Assembly (NCBI GenBank): GCA_016763235.1
Contig: JAESUE010000300.1
Location: 1 to 9,526 of the forward strand
Length of the DNA: 9,526 nt
Direction: 5' to 3'
Source: Pseudomonadales bacterium
Lineage (GTDB): Bacteria; Pseudomonadota; Gammaproteobacteria; Pseudomonadales; UBA3067
The notes below the pieces were generated by a model. It ran no database searches and was not told where the DNA came from. It worked only from the letters and a program-made list of their open reading frames with translations. Below, one piece after another: positions 1 to 7,755 of the stretch; positions within the stretch are counted from its first letter, which is position 1, and each line of letters opens with the position of its first letter. The position numbers and the translations under genes are program-made.

Positions 1-2
1 CA

Positions 3-110
3 CGTCCCGAAGGGGAGGCGGCACTCTACCCCATCAAAAAGAAACATCGAAAGGATGCGGCCTTACCGTGGTATAAAAAATTATTCACCGCGATAAAAGG
101 GCGTGATTAG
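3..110 (+). CDS. C-terminal fragment of an unidentified convergent gene
   Basis: An open frame enters from the left edge and ends at a TAG at 108-110, giving about 35 residues. The visible tail is basic and ends in WYKKLFTAIKGRD. I cannot assign it to a family. The case for a real gene end is positional: the frame is open from the window edge, and its stop overlaps the stop codon of the minus-strand heptosyltransferase by two bases, a common arrangement for convergent genes. Given the neighbour it could be another cell-envelope gene, but that is a guess. The stretch is short enough to be open by chance. Confidence 0.4.
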   Translation, partial: RPEGEAALYPIKKKHRKDAALPWYKKLFTAIKGRD

Positions 111-1159
111 TAGCCGATTTCAATGGGCTGGGGGAGCTTTTCCAGGGCCTTTAAAACCAGTGCGGGCCGCAGGTAATTCAAACACACTTCTAAAGTCCGC
201 GGGCAAACATCCTCCCCGCAAGGAGCGCAGCCAAACCCTTGCGTTACCACCTGAAAATGCTCGGTTAAAGGTGGTCGGTAGCGCGGGGAAGTCGGGCCGT
301 ACAAGGCCACCACTGGGCGGTTAAGCGCGCAAGCCATATGCATATAGCCGTTATCCAAACCCAGTACTGCATCTGCGAGAGAAAGAAGGTCCACGCTCTC
401 CACCAGAGATAACTCACCGACGAGGTTTCTCAGCCTATCAATTTTCAAGGCTTTTAAGCGTCGCTCAATCTCTGCTGCAATGGGAATACAGCTCTCATCC
501 CCCATCAGCCAAACCTGCCACCCTGCTTTCATTCTTTCCTTAATCAATTCCGCATAATGCTCCTCTGGCCAATACTTACTCACAGAGGCATCTAAACCGG
601 GGCAAACAATTAATAAAGGCAATCCTCCCGCTTCAAGGTGCTTTTTTTCCAACAAGGCTTGGCGCTCGGCATCATGACTAATTAACTGCGGCAGGGCATT
701 TTCCGGCGGTGGGCTAGCTGGCTCACTGGCCAGTGAAACAAGGCGATCGAGCTGACGCCCATGAGCACTCGGCGAGCTATACCTGCGATCATTAGAAAAG
801 CTGTTGTGGAGTAAAAAATGCCGTTTGTCAGAGCAAGGGGTCGTTCGACGAGGAATACGGGCAATAAACGGGATGCAAGAAAAGAGAAACTGCGGCTGTA
901 AATTGATGGCCTGATAATAACCTTGGTGACGAAAACTCAAACCAAGCTTGAAACAGGCCTGTGCCAGCGCTAACTGGTTTTCACTTCGCGGCAAAGTAAA
1001 TACCCGGCAAACTTTCGGTAAGCGCGCAACAAGCGGCTGCAAGCTTTCTGGTATCAGTAGGTCAATATCACAATGGTGGCGTTTATAGAGCTGCGACACC
1101 AGCGCTTCTACCAAGACCAGTTCTGAGAGCTTATCTGGGCCAATAATAAGAATTTTCAC
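107..1159 (-). CDS. waaF: ADP-heptose--LPS heptosyltransferase (WaaF-like, GT9), divergent active site
   Basis: Glycosyltransferase family 9 protein of 350 residues, the usual length for heptosyltransferase II, which adds the second heptose to the LPS inner core at the cytoplasmic face of the inner membrane. Visible family features are the N-terminal Rossmann strand (MKILIIGP), CPGLD at 186-190 with K195, the donor-site helix around 267-275, ALYGPTSP at 285-292, and the cysteine cluster C311, C314, C319, C326 found in many WaaF proteins. The start is GTG, supported by a strong Shine-Dalgarno and by alignment to the family N-terminus. It lies 60 bases downstream of ilvE and is probably cotranscribed with it. 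Oddities: the usual WVGD at 10-13 reads KLSE, so the catalytic-base Asp13 is Glu, and the NDSG-type donor motif reads LDNG. Membership of GT9 is secure. Heptosyltransferase II activity is likely but less certain because of these changes; a paralogue with another acceptor is possible. Confidence 0.8.
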   Translation of the reverse strand: MKILIIGPDKLSELVLVEALVSQLYKRHHCDIDLLIPESLQPLVARLPKVCRVFTLPRSENQLALAQACFKLGLSFRHQGYYQAINLQPQFLFSCIPFIARIPRRTTPCSDKRHFLLHNSFSNDRRYSSPSAHGRQLDRLVSLASEPASPPPENALPQLISHDAERQALLEKKHLEAGGLPLLIVCPGLDASVSKYWPEEHYAELIKERMKAGWQVWLMGDESCIPIAAEIERRLKALKIDRLRNLVGELSLVESVDLLSLADAVLGLDNGYMHMACALNRPVVALYGPTSPRYRPPLTEHFQVVTQGFGCAPCGEDVCPRTLEVCLNYLRPALVLKALEKLPQPIEIGY

Positions 1160-1162
1160 CTG

Positions 1163-1170
1163 TTCCCCTT
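1163..1170 (-). promoter_or_regulatory. Ribosome binding site of the GTG-started waaF-like gene
   Basis: The minus strand reads AAGGGGAA three bases before the GTG at 1157-1159. The AAGGGG core sits five bases from the start. This strong match decides in favour of the GTG start, which also places MKILIIGP at the family's usual N-terminus. Confidence 0.7.
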
Positions 1171-1219
1171 TTTTACGCTGCTTTATAGTTGGGTCACAGG
1201 TGAGGTCAAAAATTACCTG

Positions 1220-2149
1220 CTAACTATTAACATAGGTCAGCCATTCAGGATGCTCCACTCTTTTTCCACTTACTTGGTCAAAATACATGGATTGTAGCTG
1301 GGTGCAAACCGGCCCACGAACACCATCACCAATCACGCGATCATCCAATTCGCGTATGGGTAACAGTTCCGCAGCCGTACCAGTAAAAAAGGCTTCGTCT
1401 GCAATATACACTTCATCACGGGTAATACGTTTTTCCCGAACTTCCATACCCAGCTCTTCTGCAAACTGAAAGACCGTGTTGCGAGTAATACCATCCAGGC
1501 AGGATGCCAGCTCTGGGGTATATAAAATACCATCGCGTACGATAAAGATATTTTCGCCGCTGCCTTCGGCCACATACCCTTCGTTATCCAGCAGCAAGGC
1601 TTCTTCAGCACCCGATGCCAAGGCTTCTTGCAGCGCCAACATGGAGTTGATGTAGTGGCCATTGGCTTTTGCCTTGCACATGGAAATATTCACGTGGTGG
1701 CGGGTGTAGGAAGAGGTACGAACTTTGATGCCATTTTCCAGTGCTTCGGGGGACATATAAGATGGCCATTCCCAAGCGGCAACAATCACGTGGGTTTTTA
1801 AACCCTCAGCACGCAAACCCATGCCTTCTGAGCCGTAAAAAACCATCGGACGCAGGTAGGCGTGGTGCAGATTATCTTCTTTTACCGCAAGAATTTGTGC
1901 CTGGTTAATGTCTTCTTTGCTGAAACGCATTTTCATATTCATGATATGGGCAGAGCGAAACAAACGGTTGGTGTGATCCTGAAGACGAAAAATGCCTGCT
2001 CCACGGCTGGTTTCATAGGCTCGCACACCCTCAAAGACACCTAAACCATAATGCAGGGTATGGGTTAGGACATGCACTTTCGCATCTCGCCAGGGGACCA
2101 TTTCGCCATCAAACCAGATTAGACCATCGCGGTCTTCCATCGTTGTCAT
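1220..2149 (-). CDS. ilvE: Branched-chain amino acid aminotransferase
   Basis: Fold-type IV PLP aminotransferase that interconverts valine, leucine and isoleucine with their 2-oxo acids, using 2-oxoglutarate/glutamate; cytosolic. From the ATG at 2147-2149 it is 309 residues, the same length as E. coli IlvE. Residues seen (309-residue numbering) are IWFDGEMVPW near the start, LHYGLGVFEGVR at 32-43, the PLP lysine K161 in KAKANGHY, EGSGENIF at 195-202 and GTAAEL at 257-262. The frame continues 17 codons further upstream to an ATG at 2198-2200, but that start has no ribosome binding site, overlaps the end of glnE and adds residues the family lacks. The chosen start has GGAG nine bases upstream. 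It sits 43 bases after glnE and is probably in its operon, which fits because the enzyme consumes or produces glutamate. Confidence 0.95.
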   Translation of the reverse strand: MTTMEDRDGLIWFDGEMVPWRDAKVHVLTHTLHYGLGVFEGVRAYETSRGAGIFRLQDHTNRLFRSAHIMNMKMRFSKEDINQAQILAVKEDNLHHAYLRPMVFYGSEGMGLRAEGLKTHVIVAAWEWPSYMSPEALENGIKVRTSSYTRHHVNISMCKAKANGHYINSMLALQEALASGAEEALLLDNEGYVAEGSGENIFIVRDGILYTPELASCLDGITRNTVFQFAEELGMEVREKRITRDEVYIADEAFFTGTAAELLPIRELDDRVIGDGVRGPVCTQLQSMYFDQVSGKRVEHPEWLTYVNS

Positions 2150-2158
2150 TGTGTTTCG

Positions 2159-2162
2159 CTCC
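2159..2162 (-). promoter_or_regulatory. Ribosome binding site deciding the ilvE start
   Basis: GGAG on the minus strand lies nine bases before the ATG at 2147-2149. It supports the 309-residue IlvE over the longer frame beginning at 2200, which lacks any such site. Confidence 0.5.
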
Positions 2163-2192
2163 AGCGCTCTCTTATCAGAATTACGATTTTTT

Positions 2193-5102
2193 CTATGCAT
2201 GCTGCATATGTTTTTGCCAAACCTGTGTCACCGCAGCTTGCTGTACTGCAAAACTGTCGGCGTCGACTTCAGGGTTTTGGTTTTGTAGTGCGCAACGATG
2301 GGTGGCCGAACGATATTCCAAATAAGCATCACGCAAAATTTCCGTCTCTGTTGCAGACATTAAACCGAGTTTGGAAAGTGTTTCGAGAATGCGGACGTTA
2401 TCGGTAAAGTCGAGCAATTGCGGGTGCTCCGCGGCCCATCGAAGAACCTCGTATTGCACCATAAATTCGATGTCAACGATACCTCCATCACCGTGTTTCA
2501 AATGAAAAAAGCCAGGTTTTACTTTGCTCTGGTGTTGTTTCATCTTGTCTCGCATAAGTACCACCTCTTCCAATAAGGTATTTTGCTCACGCGGGGCGAC
2601 TAATATTTGCTGACGGATTGCGAGAAAACGTGTCGCGACATCTTCTGACCCAGCCACCACTCTGGCTCGCACCAAGGCTTGGTGTTCCCATGTCCAGGCT
2701 CTGCCAGACTGATAAGACGCAAAGGCCTCCATCGAACTCACCATCAAACCCGAGGCACCCGAAGGCCGTAGTCGCTGGTCAATTTCGTACAGCGTGCCGC
2801 TATACGTGGTGGCCGTCATAATGTGAATTAGCCGCTGACAAAGGCGGGTATAAAACACTGGATTTTCCACTTGGTGCGAGCCATTAGTCTGCCCGCTGGC
2901 TGGGGCGTCGTAGAGAAACACCAAGTCCAAATCAGAGCCATAACCCAGCTCCAAACCACCCATTTTTCCATAAGCAGCAATAATAAATTGTGGCTGTTCT
3001 GAATCACCGTGCTGGCTGCTGGGGTAACCATATTTTTCCACCATTTGCTGCCAGGACATTTTCAAGGCTTCCTGTAGCACCACTTCTGCGATCCAGGTGA
3101 GGTAGTCGCTAATTTCCATCAGCGGAAGGTGGCCGAGCACTTCCGATGCAGCAACACGAAACACGTTGGCCTTTTGGAAGTGACGCAGGCATTCCATCTG
3201 CTGCTCTAAATCATCCTCTGGAATCCGCAGCATCATTTGGCGCAGTTCGTCTCGCAATGCTTGCGTCGATGGTAATCGAAACAAGGTGCGGCTATCTATC
3301 AGCTCATCCAGCCATAAGGGTTGTTTTTCCAGCGAACTGGCAATCCAAGGGCTGGCGGCCACAAGCTCTACTAAACGCGCCAAGGCCTGAGGGTTTTCCA
3401 CCAATAGGGCAATATAGGCCGAACGGCGTAATATGGCACTGAGTACTGGAAGCAGGCGTTTCAGCACTTCCGAGCCGTGTTGAGCCTGCCCTGACTCATG
3501 TAGCAACAGCGGGATAAAACGATCGAGTCGCTCCCGACTCAGCACTTGCAAGAGGGAAACGCCACGTGACTCACGCAGTATTCGTAGCTGCTCCAACACA
3601 TCGGGGCTTTCCTCTTGGGAAAAGCCGTGGGAAACCAATACGGTTTGCGCTTCTTCGGCACCCAACTCATCAAGCCAAAGTGGAAAAAGATCGGCCAGAG
3701 GCAGAGAACTTTGCTCTTGATCGTCTTCTTCACTACGCACCACTTGTGCAAAGTGGTGGCTCACTTTCTGGCGATGCCCCGCCAGAGCGCGCTCAAGCTC
3801 TTCCCAGTTTTTGTAAGCCATACTCAGGGCCAAACGTAATTGGTCGGCAGAATCGACGGGCAAAACCTGGGTTTGCCGATCATCCAAGGCCTGAATACGA
3901 TGTTCACAGCGACGCAGAAAGAGGTAGGCCTCTCTTAATTCGTTCACCACTTGCGATGGCAGATAACCTTCGTCTTCCAATACCGACAACACCTTCCACA
4001 AGCGTTGATCTTGCAGCTGGGTATCTTTTCCACCACGAATCAACTGGAAAGATTGTACAATAAATTCGATTTCCCGAATCCCGCCTGAACCGATTTTTAT
4101 GTCCGTTTCTGCCTTGCGACGCTGCACTTCTCGGGTAATCATGCCTTTCATTTCCCGCAGAGCAGCAAAAGCCCCAAAATCCACATAGCGACGATAAATA
4201 AACGGGTTCAAACTCGCCATCAATTGCGCACCAGTTTCCTGATCGCCAGCAATCACGCGCGCCTTGATCATGGCGTATCGCTCCCAATCCCTTCCTTGTT
4301 CTTCGTAATAAAGCTGCATGGCATTAAAATTCAGCGCGAGAGAGCCACTTTGTCCATAAGGCCGCAGGCGCATATCGACGCGGAATACAAACCCATACGC
4401 CGTGCGTTCATCCAGCACTTGAATCAAGTACTGAGATAAACGGGTAAAAAACTCCTGATTACTGCGGCTGCGCCGTCCATCCGTTTCACCGGATTCTGCA
4501 AAACAGAAAATCAAATCAATATCGGAGGAAAGGTTCAGCTCAAAGGCACCCAGTTTGCCCATACCCAGCACCACCAACTGCTGCGGCAAGCCGCTTTCAG
4601 AACCGATGGGCCGACCAAAACGCGCCACCTCCCATTGGTATAGCAGCTTAAGGCTTTCGTCCACACAGGCTTCCGCTAATGCCGACAGCTCTCCGGTAAT
4701 TTCCAGAACCGGCGCCAGATCAGCCAGATCCCGCCAGATAATACGCACCATTTCCTCATGCCTAAAACGGCGCAGGGTTTCACTCATTGGCTTAATGTCG
4801 GAGACGTTTTCCAAGCGAAGCTGAAGCCTTCGACGATAATCCTCCAGCGTGCAGGGTGATGTAAGCGGCCCTTCACCTAGTCGTGCCAGCATCGACTCCG
4901 GCGTGCGAGCCATTTGCTCAGCGACATAGTTACTACCCGCCCACACTTTCTGAAACTGCAGCCAAAATTCTGGGCTTAACGCGTCCCCTAAGCCTCCACT
5001 CTTCTCTACAGCTTCATGAAATTGCGTTAAATACCGCTGCAATTGTTTTTGGCTCGAAGCCTCTAAATGTTCAAAGGACGTTGTCATGGAATGATCTGTC
5101 AT
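2193..5102 (-). CDS. glnE: Bifunctional glutamine synthetase adenylyltransferase / adenylyl-removing enzyme
   Basis: Adds AMP to, and removes it phosphorolytically from, a tyrosine of glutamine synthetase (GlnA). It responds to glutamine and to the PII protein GlnB, and so sets ammonia assimilation; cytosolic. At 969 residues it is slightly longer than the E. coli enzyme (about 946). Both nucleotidyltransferase-type domains are visible. The N-terminal adenylyl-removing half has LSSDIDLIF at 191-199 (D194, D196), RVDMRLRPYG at 241-250 and KIGSGGIREIEF at 336-347. The C-terminal adenylylating half has YGSDLDLVF at 721-729 (D724, D726), EIDQRLRPSG at 773-782 and GDGGIVDIEF at 871-880. All metal-binding aspartates are present, so both activities should be intact. 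The first ATG has AAGG nine bases upstream (5112-5115); Met6 is an alternative without such a site. It heads the glnE-ilvE-waaF block and starts divergently from the symporter gene. Confidence 0.97.
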   Translation of the reverse strand: MTDHSMTTSFEHLEASSQKQLQRYLTQFHEAVEKSGGLGDALSPEFWLQFQKVWAGSNYVAEQMARTPESMLARLGEGPLTSPCTLEDYRRRLQLRLENVSDIKPMSETLRRFRHEEMVRIIWRDLADLAPVLEITGELSALAEACVDESLKLLYQWEVARFGRPIGSESGLPQQLVVLGMGKLGAFELNLSSDIDLIFCFAESGETDGRRSRSNQEFFTRLSQYLIQVLDERTAYGFVFRVDMRLRPYGQSGSLALNFNAMQLYYEEQGRDWERYAMIKARVIAGDQETGAQLMASLNPFIYRRYVDFGAFAALREMKGMITREVQRRKAETDIKIGSGGIREIEFIVQSFQLIRGGKDTQLQDQRLWKVLSVLEDEGYLPSQVVNELREAYLFLRRCEHRIQALDDRQTQVLPVDSADQLRLALSMAYKNWEELERALAGHRQKVSHHFAQVVRSEEDDQEQSSLPLADLFPLWLDELGAEEAQTVLVSHGFSQEESPDVLEQLRILRESRGVSLLQVLSRERLDRFIPLLLHESGQAQHGSEVLKRLLPVLSAILRRSAYIALLVENPQALARLVELVAASPWIASSLEKQPLWLDELIDSRTLFRLPSTQALRDELRQMMLRIPEDDLEQQMECLRHFQKANVFRVAASEVLGHLPLMEISDYLTWIAEVVLQEALKMSWQQMVEKYGYPSSQHGDSEQPQFIIAAYGKMGGLELGYGSDLDLVFLYDAPASGQTNGSHQVENPVFYTRLCQRLIHIMTATTYSGTLYEIDQRLRPSGASGLMVSSMEAFASYQSGRAWTWEHQALVRARVVAGSEDVATRFLAIRQQILVAPREQNTLLEEVVLMRDKMKQHQSKVKPGFFHLKHGDGGIVDIEFMVQYEVLRWAAEHPQLLDFTDNVRILETLSKLGLMSATETEILRDAYLEYRSATHRCALQNQNPEVDADSFAVQQAAVTQVWQKHMQHA

Positions 5103-5174
5103 CTATGGTTGCCTTAATTTCACGATAAAACGTTTGCTCATAGTCAGGATAAGCCTGTTCGCGCACAACAATCC

Positions 5175-5203
5175 TTAAGCAAGCGCAATTATTACTTCAT
5201 AAA
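5175..5203 (+). promoter_or_regulatory. Weak candidate promoter for the symporter gene, in the glnE/symporter divergent region
   Basis: The 115-base gap at 5103-5217 must hold promoters for both divergent genes. On the plus strand TTAAGC (5175-5180) and CATAAA (5198-5203) are separated by 17 bases, with a 3/6 and 4/6 match to sigma-70 consensus. That would put the transcript start only a few bases before the ATG, so the call is weak. I found no convincing promoter for glnE on the other strand. Confidence 0.2.
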
Positions 5204-5217
5204 ACACAGAGATTAGT

Positions 5218-6504
5218 ATGGGATCAATAAAACTCCACTGGCAAATTTTAATAGCGATTGTATTGGCGGTTATTGCCGGCGTATTAACCGGTACAGACAC
5301 CGCGATTGCCGGTGTCGCTTTCTACGACATATACGCTTTTCTTGGTACGCTTTTTCTCAATGCCTTAAAGATGGTCATCGTACCCTTGATTATGGCCTCT
5401 ATTATCACGGGGATTTCAGGCTTAGGCGGGGAAAATGGCCTTGGCAAAATGGGCATAAAAACCCTTGGTTTTTATGCCCTCTCCAGCACCTTGGCGATTC
5501 TGGTTGGCTTATTTTTTGTGAACCTGCTCGCGCCCGGCATAATAGACGGAGAACCCGCGCGTGATCAGCTAGGGCTCGGCGTTATATCCGAATCTATTGC
5601 GGATAAGGTAGAAGGAAAAGGTCAGGGTGATCTGGTAGAAATTTTTCTGCGTATGGTTCCCACCAATATTGTTGCAGCAGCGGCGGAAGGGCAAATGCTG
5701 GGGCTGATCTTTTTCAGCTTACTGTTTGGCTACTTTATGACACGCATTGATAAAACCCCCGCCGAGGCTTTAAAAAACCTCTGGCAAGGCATTGCCGACA
5801 CCATGATGAAAATCACCATGCTAATTATGAAATTCTCCCCCTACGGTGTATTTGGTCTGGTGGCAAAAACGGTGGCCAGTACAGGTTTTGATGCCTTTTT
5901 ACCCCTGCTCACTTTTTTCATAACGGTATTGCTCGCCCTCGCCTTTCACACCTTTATCTCCATGCCTGCATTGATTTTCTTGTTTACTCGGCTAAACCCG
6001 CTGAACCATTTTAAAGCCATGTTTCCCGCCTTGCTTACCTCCTTTTCCACCGCCTCTTCTTCTGCCACGTTACCGGTTACACTCGAATGCGTGGAAAAAA
6101 ATGCCGGTGTTTCAAGTCGAACCAGCAGCTTTGTTTTACCTTTAGGCGCAACCGTGAACATGGACGGCACCGCACTGTACGAATGCGTTGCTGCCATGTT
6201 TATTGCTCAAGCCTATGGCATAGAAATGAGTTTAACGGTGCAGTTCACCGTGGTATTAATGGCCCTGCTCACCTCTATCGGTGTTGCCGGTATTCCCGCT
6301 GCCAGCCTCGTTGCCATTTCTATTATTCTCGGTGCCATTGGCTTACCTTTGGAAGCAATCGGTTTAATTTTAGTCACTGACCGCATCCTTGATATGTGCC
6401 GCACCTCGGTGAATGTTTTTGGCGACTCCTGCGGGGCGGTCATTATCGCCCACTCAGAAGGGGAAACAGGGCTGCTTGAAGGGAAAGCAGGCAAGGTATC
6501 TTAG
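5218..6504 (+). CDS. Sodium:dicarboxylate / glutamate-type symporter (DAACS/SDF family)
   Basis: Inner-membrane secondary transporter of 428 residues, the normal length for the GltP/GltPh/DctA family, importing an acidic amino acid or C4-dicarboxylate with Na+ or H+. The N-terminus is hydrophobic from residue 8 onward, and several further membrane segments follow. Family signatures occur in order: serine-rich hairpin 1 STASSSATLP at 277-286, the TM7 motif NMDGT at 314-318, hairpin 2 SIGVAGIPAAS at 353-363, and TM8 with D388, D392, R395, T396, N399 and D403. R395 aligns with GltPh Arg397, which holds the substrate side-chain carboxylate, so an acidic substrate is favoured over a neutral one. 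Whether it carries glutamate, aspartate or succinate cannot be read from sequence. It is transcribed alone, divergent from glnE and convergent with the hydrolase gene. A glutamate substrate would fit the nitrogen-related neighbour, but that is inference. Confidence 0.93.
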   Translation: MGSIKLHWQILIAIVLAVIAGVLTGTDTAIAGVAFYDIYAFLGTLFLNALKMVIVPLIMASIITGISGLGGENGLGKMGIKTLGFYALSSTLAILVGLFFVNLLAPGIIDGEPARDQLGLGVISESIADKVEGKGQGDLVEIFLRMVPTNIVAAAAEGQMLGLIFFSLLFGYFMTRIDKTPAEALKNLWQGIADTMMKITMLIMKFSPYGVFGLVAKTVASTGFDAFLPLLTFFITVLLALAFHTFISMPALIFLFTRLNPLNHFKAMFPALLTSFSTASSSATLPVTLECVEKNAGVSSRTSSFVLPLGATVNMDGTALYECVAAMFIAQAYGIEMSLTVQFTVVLMALLTSIGVAGIPAASLVAISIILGAIGLPLEAIGLILVTDRILDMCRTSVNVFGDSCGAVIIAHSEGETGLLEGKAGKVS

Positions 6505-6516
6505 GTTCCAGTGTAA

Positions 6517-6555
6517 CTATTTAGCGAACTATTCAACGCAGCTATTTAGCGAACT
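6517..6555. repeat. Direct repeat in the convergent intergenic region
   Basis: The 14-mer CTATTTAGCGAACT occurs at 6517-6530 and again at 6542-6555, a period of 25 bases, shortly after the symporter stop. No function is evident. CAGCTA (6539-6544) and TAGCTG (6559-6564) can also pair around the second copy. Confidence 0.6.
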
Positions 6556-6573
6556 TTGTAGCTGTTCATATTG

Positions 6574-6589
6574 CGCTCAAATTTGAGCG
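6574..6589. terminator. 16-base perfect palindrome between convergent genes, possible bidirectional terminator
   Basis: CGCTCAAATTTGAGCG is its own reverse complement. It lies 70 bases after the symporter stop and about 30 bases after the hydrolase stop on the other strand, where a shared terminator would be expected. No clear T-tract follows on either strand, so intrinsic termination is uncertain. It could instead be a protein site or a degraded terminator. Confidence 0.35.
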
Positions 6590-6617
6590 TGAGCTGCATA
6601 GTGACATTCCAGCCGTC

Positions 6618-7736
6618 TTATCGAATATCGAGCAAAGGGTTTGCGCCTTGCGCCCACGGGGCTTGGAAATGCGCATCCACCCACTCTGCCGGCACCTCAG
6701 AAACCGATGCGTGCTGCCATTGGGGTTTGCCGTCCTTATCTACCAACAACGCCCTGACGCCTTCTGGGAAGTCGGGGTGTAAAGCGCACTGCATGGCCAT
6801 TACTAGCTCCATTTGAAACACTTCTGGCAAAGAAAGTTTTTTACCCCGCTGTAGTTGCTGAAATACCAAATGCGCGGTGCTCGGACAACCGGATTTTAAT
6901 GTCGCAACGGCTTTCTGTAACCACCGTTGATCCGATTCAATTGCCAAGATGTTTTCCACAACCTGCTCCGTTGTCTCACCATCCGTAACGGCTTGAATCA
7001 GGTCGTAGTGAGGGCGAACATTCCCTTCCGGCAATTGTTCAAGGTTTTCATATTCACGCAAAACAGCGCTCACGGTGATTTTGTTCTTTTCCCCTGAGTC
7101 AGTCCAGTGCTGCTGTTTTAAAGCCGCCATCACATCTGCTTTCTTTTCGCGCTGAATAAAGCGATCGGCCAAGCCCACAAACAAGGCATCGGCCGCGTTA
7201 AAGTGAGCCCCGGTCAAACCGAGAAACAAACCTGTTCTACCTGGGGCATGATTTAAAAACCAAGTGCCACCCACATCCGGAAACAAACCGATGGTGATTT
7301 CCGGCATCGCCATACGAGAGGTCTCCGTCACGATGCGGTGAGAAGCGCCAGACAACAAACCAATGCCACCCCCCATCACAAACCCATTCCCCCAAGCGAT
7401 AATGGGTTTGGAATAACGATGAATCAGATAATCCAAGCGGTATTCATTTTCAAAAAAATCCTGCACGAAACCTTGTGCCTGCTCGGCGCCCAAGGCAACA
7501 ATTTTGTCCCGTAAACAACGTACATCCCCCCCCGCGCAAAAGGCCTTCTCACCCGCGCCCTGCAACCAGACACAACTGATTGCCTCATCCTTTTCCCAAT
7601 CAAATAGCTGCTGGTAAAGTAAACCCACCATTTCCAACGTCAGTGAGTTAAGTTTTTTTTCCACATTTAATGTAGCAATACCAAAACGTTTGTTATTGCC
7701 TGCGTCTTCTTCTGTAAACAGCACACTTTCTGACAT
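6618..7736 (-). CDS. 3-hydroxyisobutyryl-CoA hydrolase (enoyl-CoA hydratase superfamily)
   Basis: Crotonase-fold enzyme of 372 residues that releases 3-hydroxyisobutyrate from its CoA thioester in valine breakdown; cytosolic. Plain enoyl-CoA hydratases are about 260 residues, and the extra C-terminal region is typical of the hydrolase. Key parts are the oxyanion-hole segment AFCAGGDVR (65-73), NGFVMGGGIGL (117-127), and AMPEITIGLFPDVGG (143-157) with E146 and D154 matching the catalytic Glu/Asp of human HIBCH. The C-terminal HPDFPEGVRALLVDKDGKP (320-338) is also characteristic. The ATG at 7734-7736 has AAGGAA seven bases upstream. It is not next to other valine-degradation genes (such as mmsA or mmsB) within this window, so it appears to be transcribed alone. 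The less likely alternative is a broader-range enoyl-CoA hydratase/isomerase. Confidence 0.9.
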   Translation of the reverse strand: MSESVLFTEEDAGNNKRFGIATLNVEKKLNSLTLEMVGLLYQQLFDWEKDEAISCVWLQGAGEKAFCAGGDVRCLRDKIVALGAEQAQGFVQDFFENEYRLDYLIHRYSKPIIAWGNGFVMGGGIGLLSGASHRIVTETSRMAMPEITIGLFPDVGGTWFLNHAPGRTGLFLGLTGAHFNAADALFVGLADRFIQREKKADVMAALKQQHWTDSGEKNKITVSAVLREYENLEQLPEGNVRPHYDLIQAVTDGETTEQVVENILAIESDQRWLQKAVATLKSGCPSTAHLVFQQLQRGKKLSLPEVFQMELVMAMQCALHPDFPEGVRALLVDKDGKPQWQHASVSEVPAEWVDAHFQAPWAQGANPLLDIR

Positions 7737-7743
7737 TAAAAAT

Positions 7744-7749
7744 TTCCTT
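7744..7749 (-). promoter_or_regulatory. Ribosome binding site of the hydrolase gene
   Basis: AAGGAA on the minus strand lies seven bases before the ATG at 7736. It begins six bases downstream, in the transcript sense, of the inverted repeat at 7756-7772, so a protein or hairpin at that repeat could affect ribosome access. Confidence 0.65.
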
Positions 7750-7755
7750 TTTTAC

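Noticed and set aside
103..324. Plus-strand open frame of 73 codons
   Set aside because: It lies wholly antisense within the waaF-like gene and has low-complexity, unrecognisable sequence.
1197..1219. CAGGT/ACCTG inverted repeat between ilvE and waaF as a terminator
   Set aside because: The arms are only 5 bases with a 13-base loop and no T-tract; too weak to call.
2150..2200. Longer ilvE start at 2198-2200
   Set aside because: It has no ribosome binding site, overlaps the end of glnE by 8 bases and adds 17 residues absent from the family; the ATG at 2147-2149 gives the standard length.
3566..4063. Plus-strand open frame of 165 codons antisense to glnE
   Set aside because: It overlaps a highly conserved, clearly coding GlnE region, has no ribosome site I can see, and its translation resembles no family.
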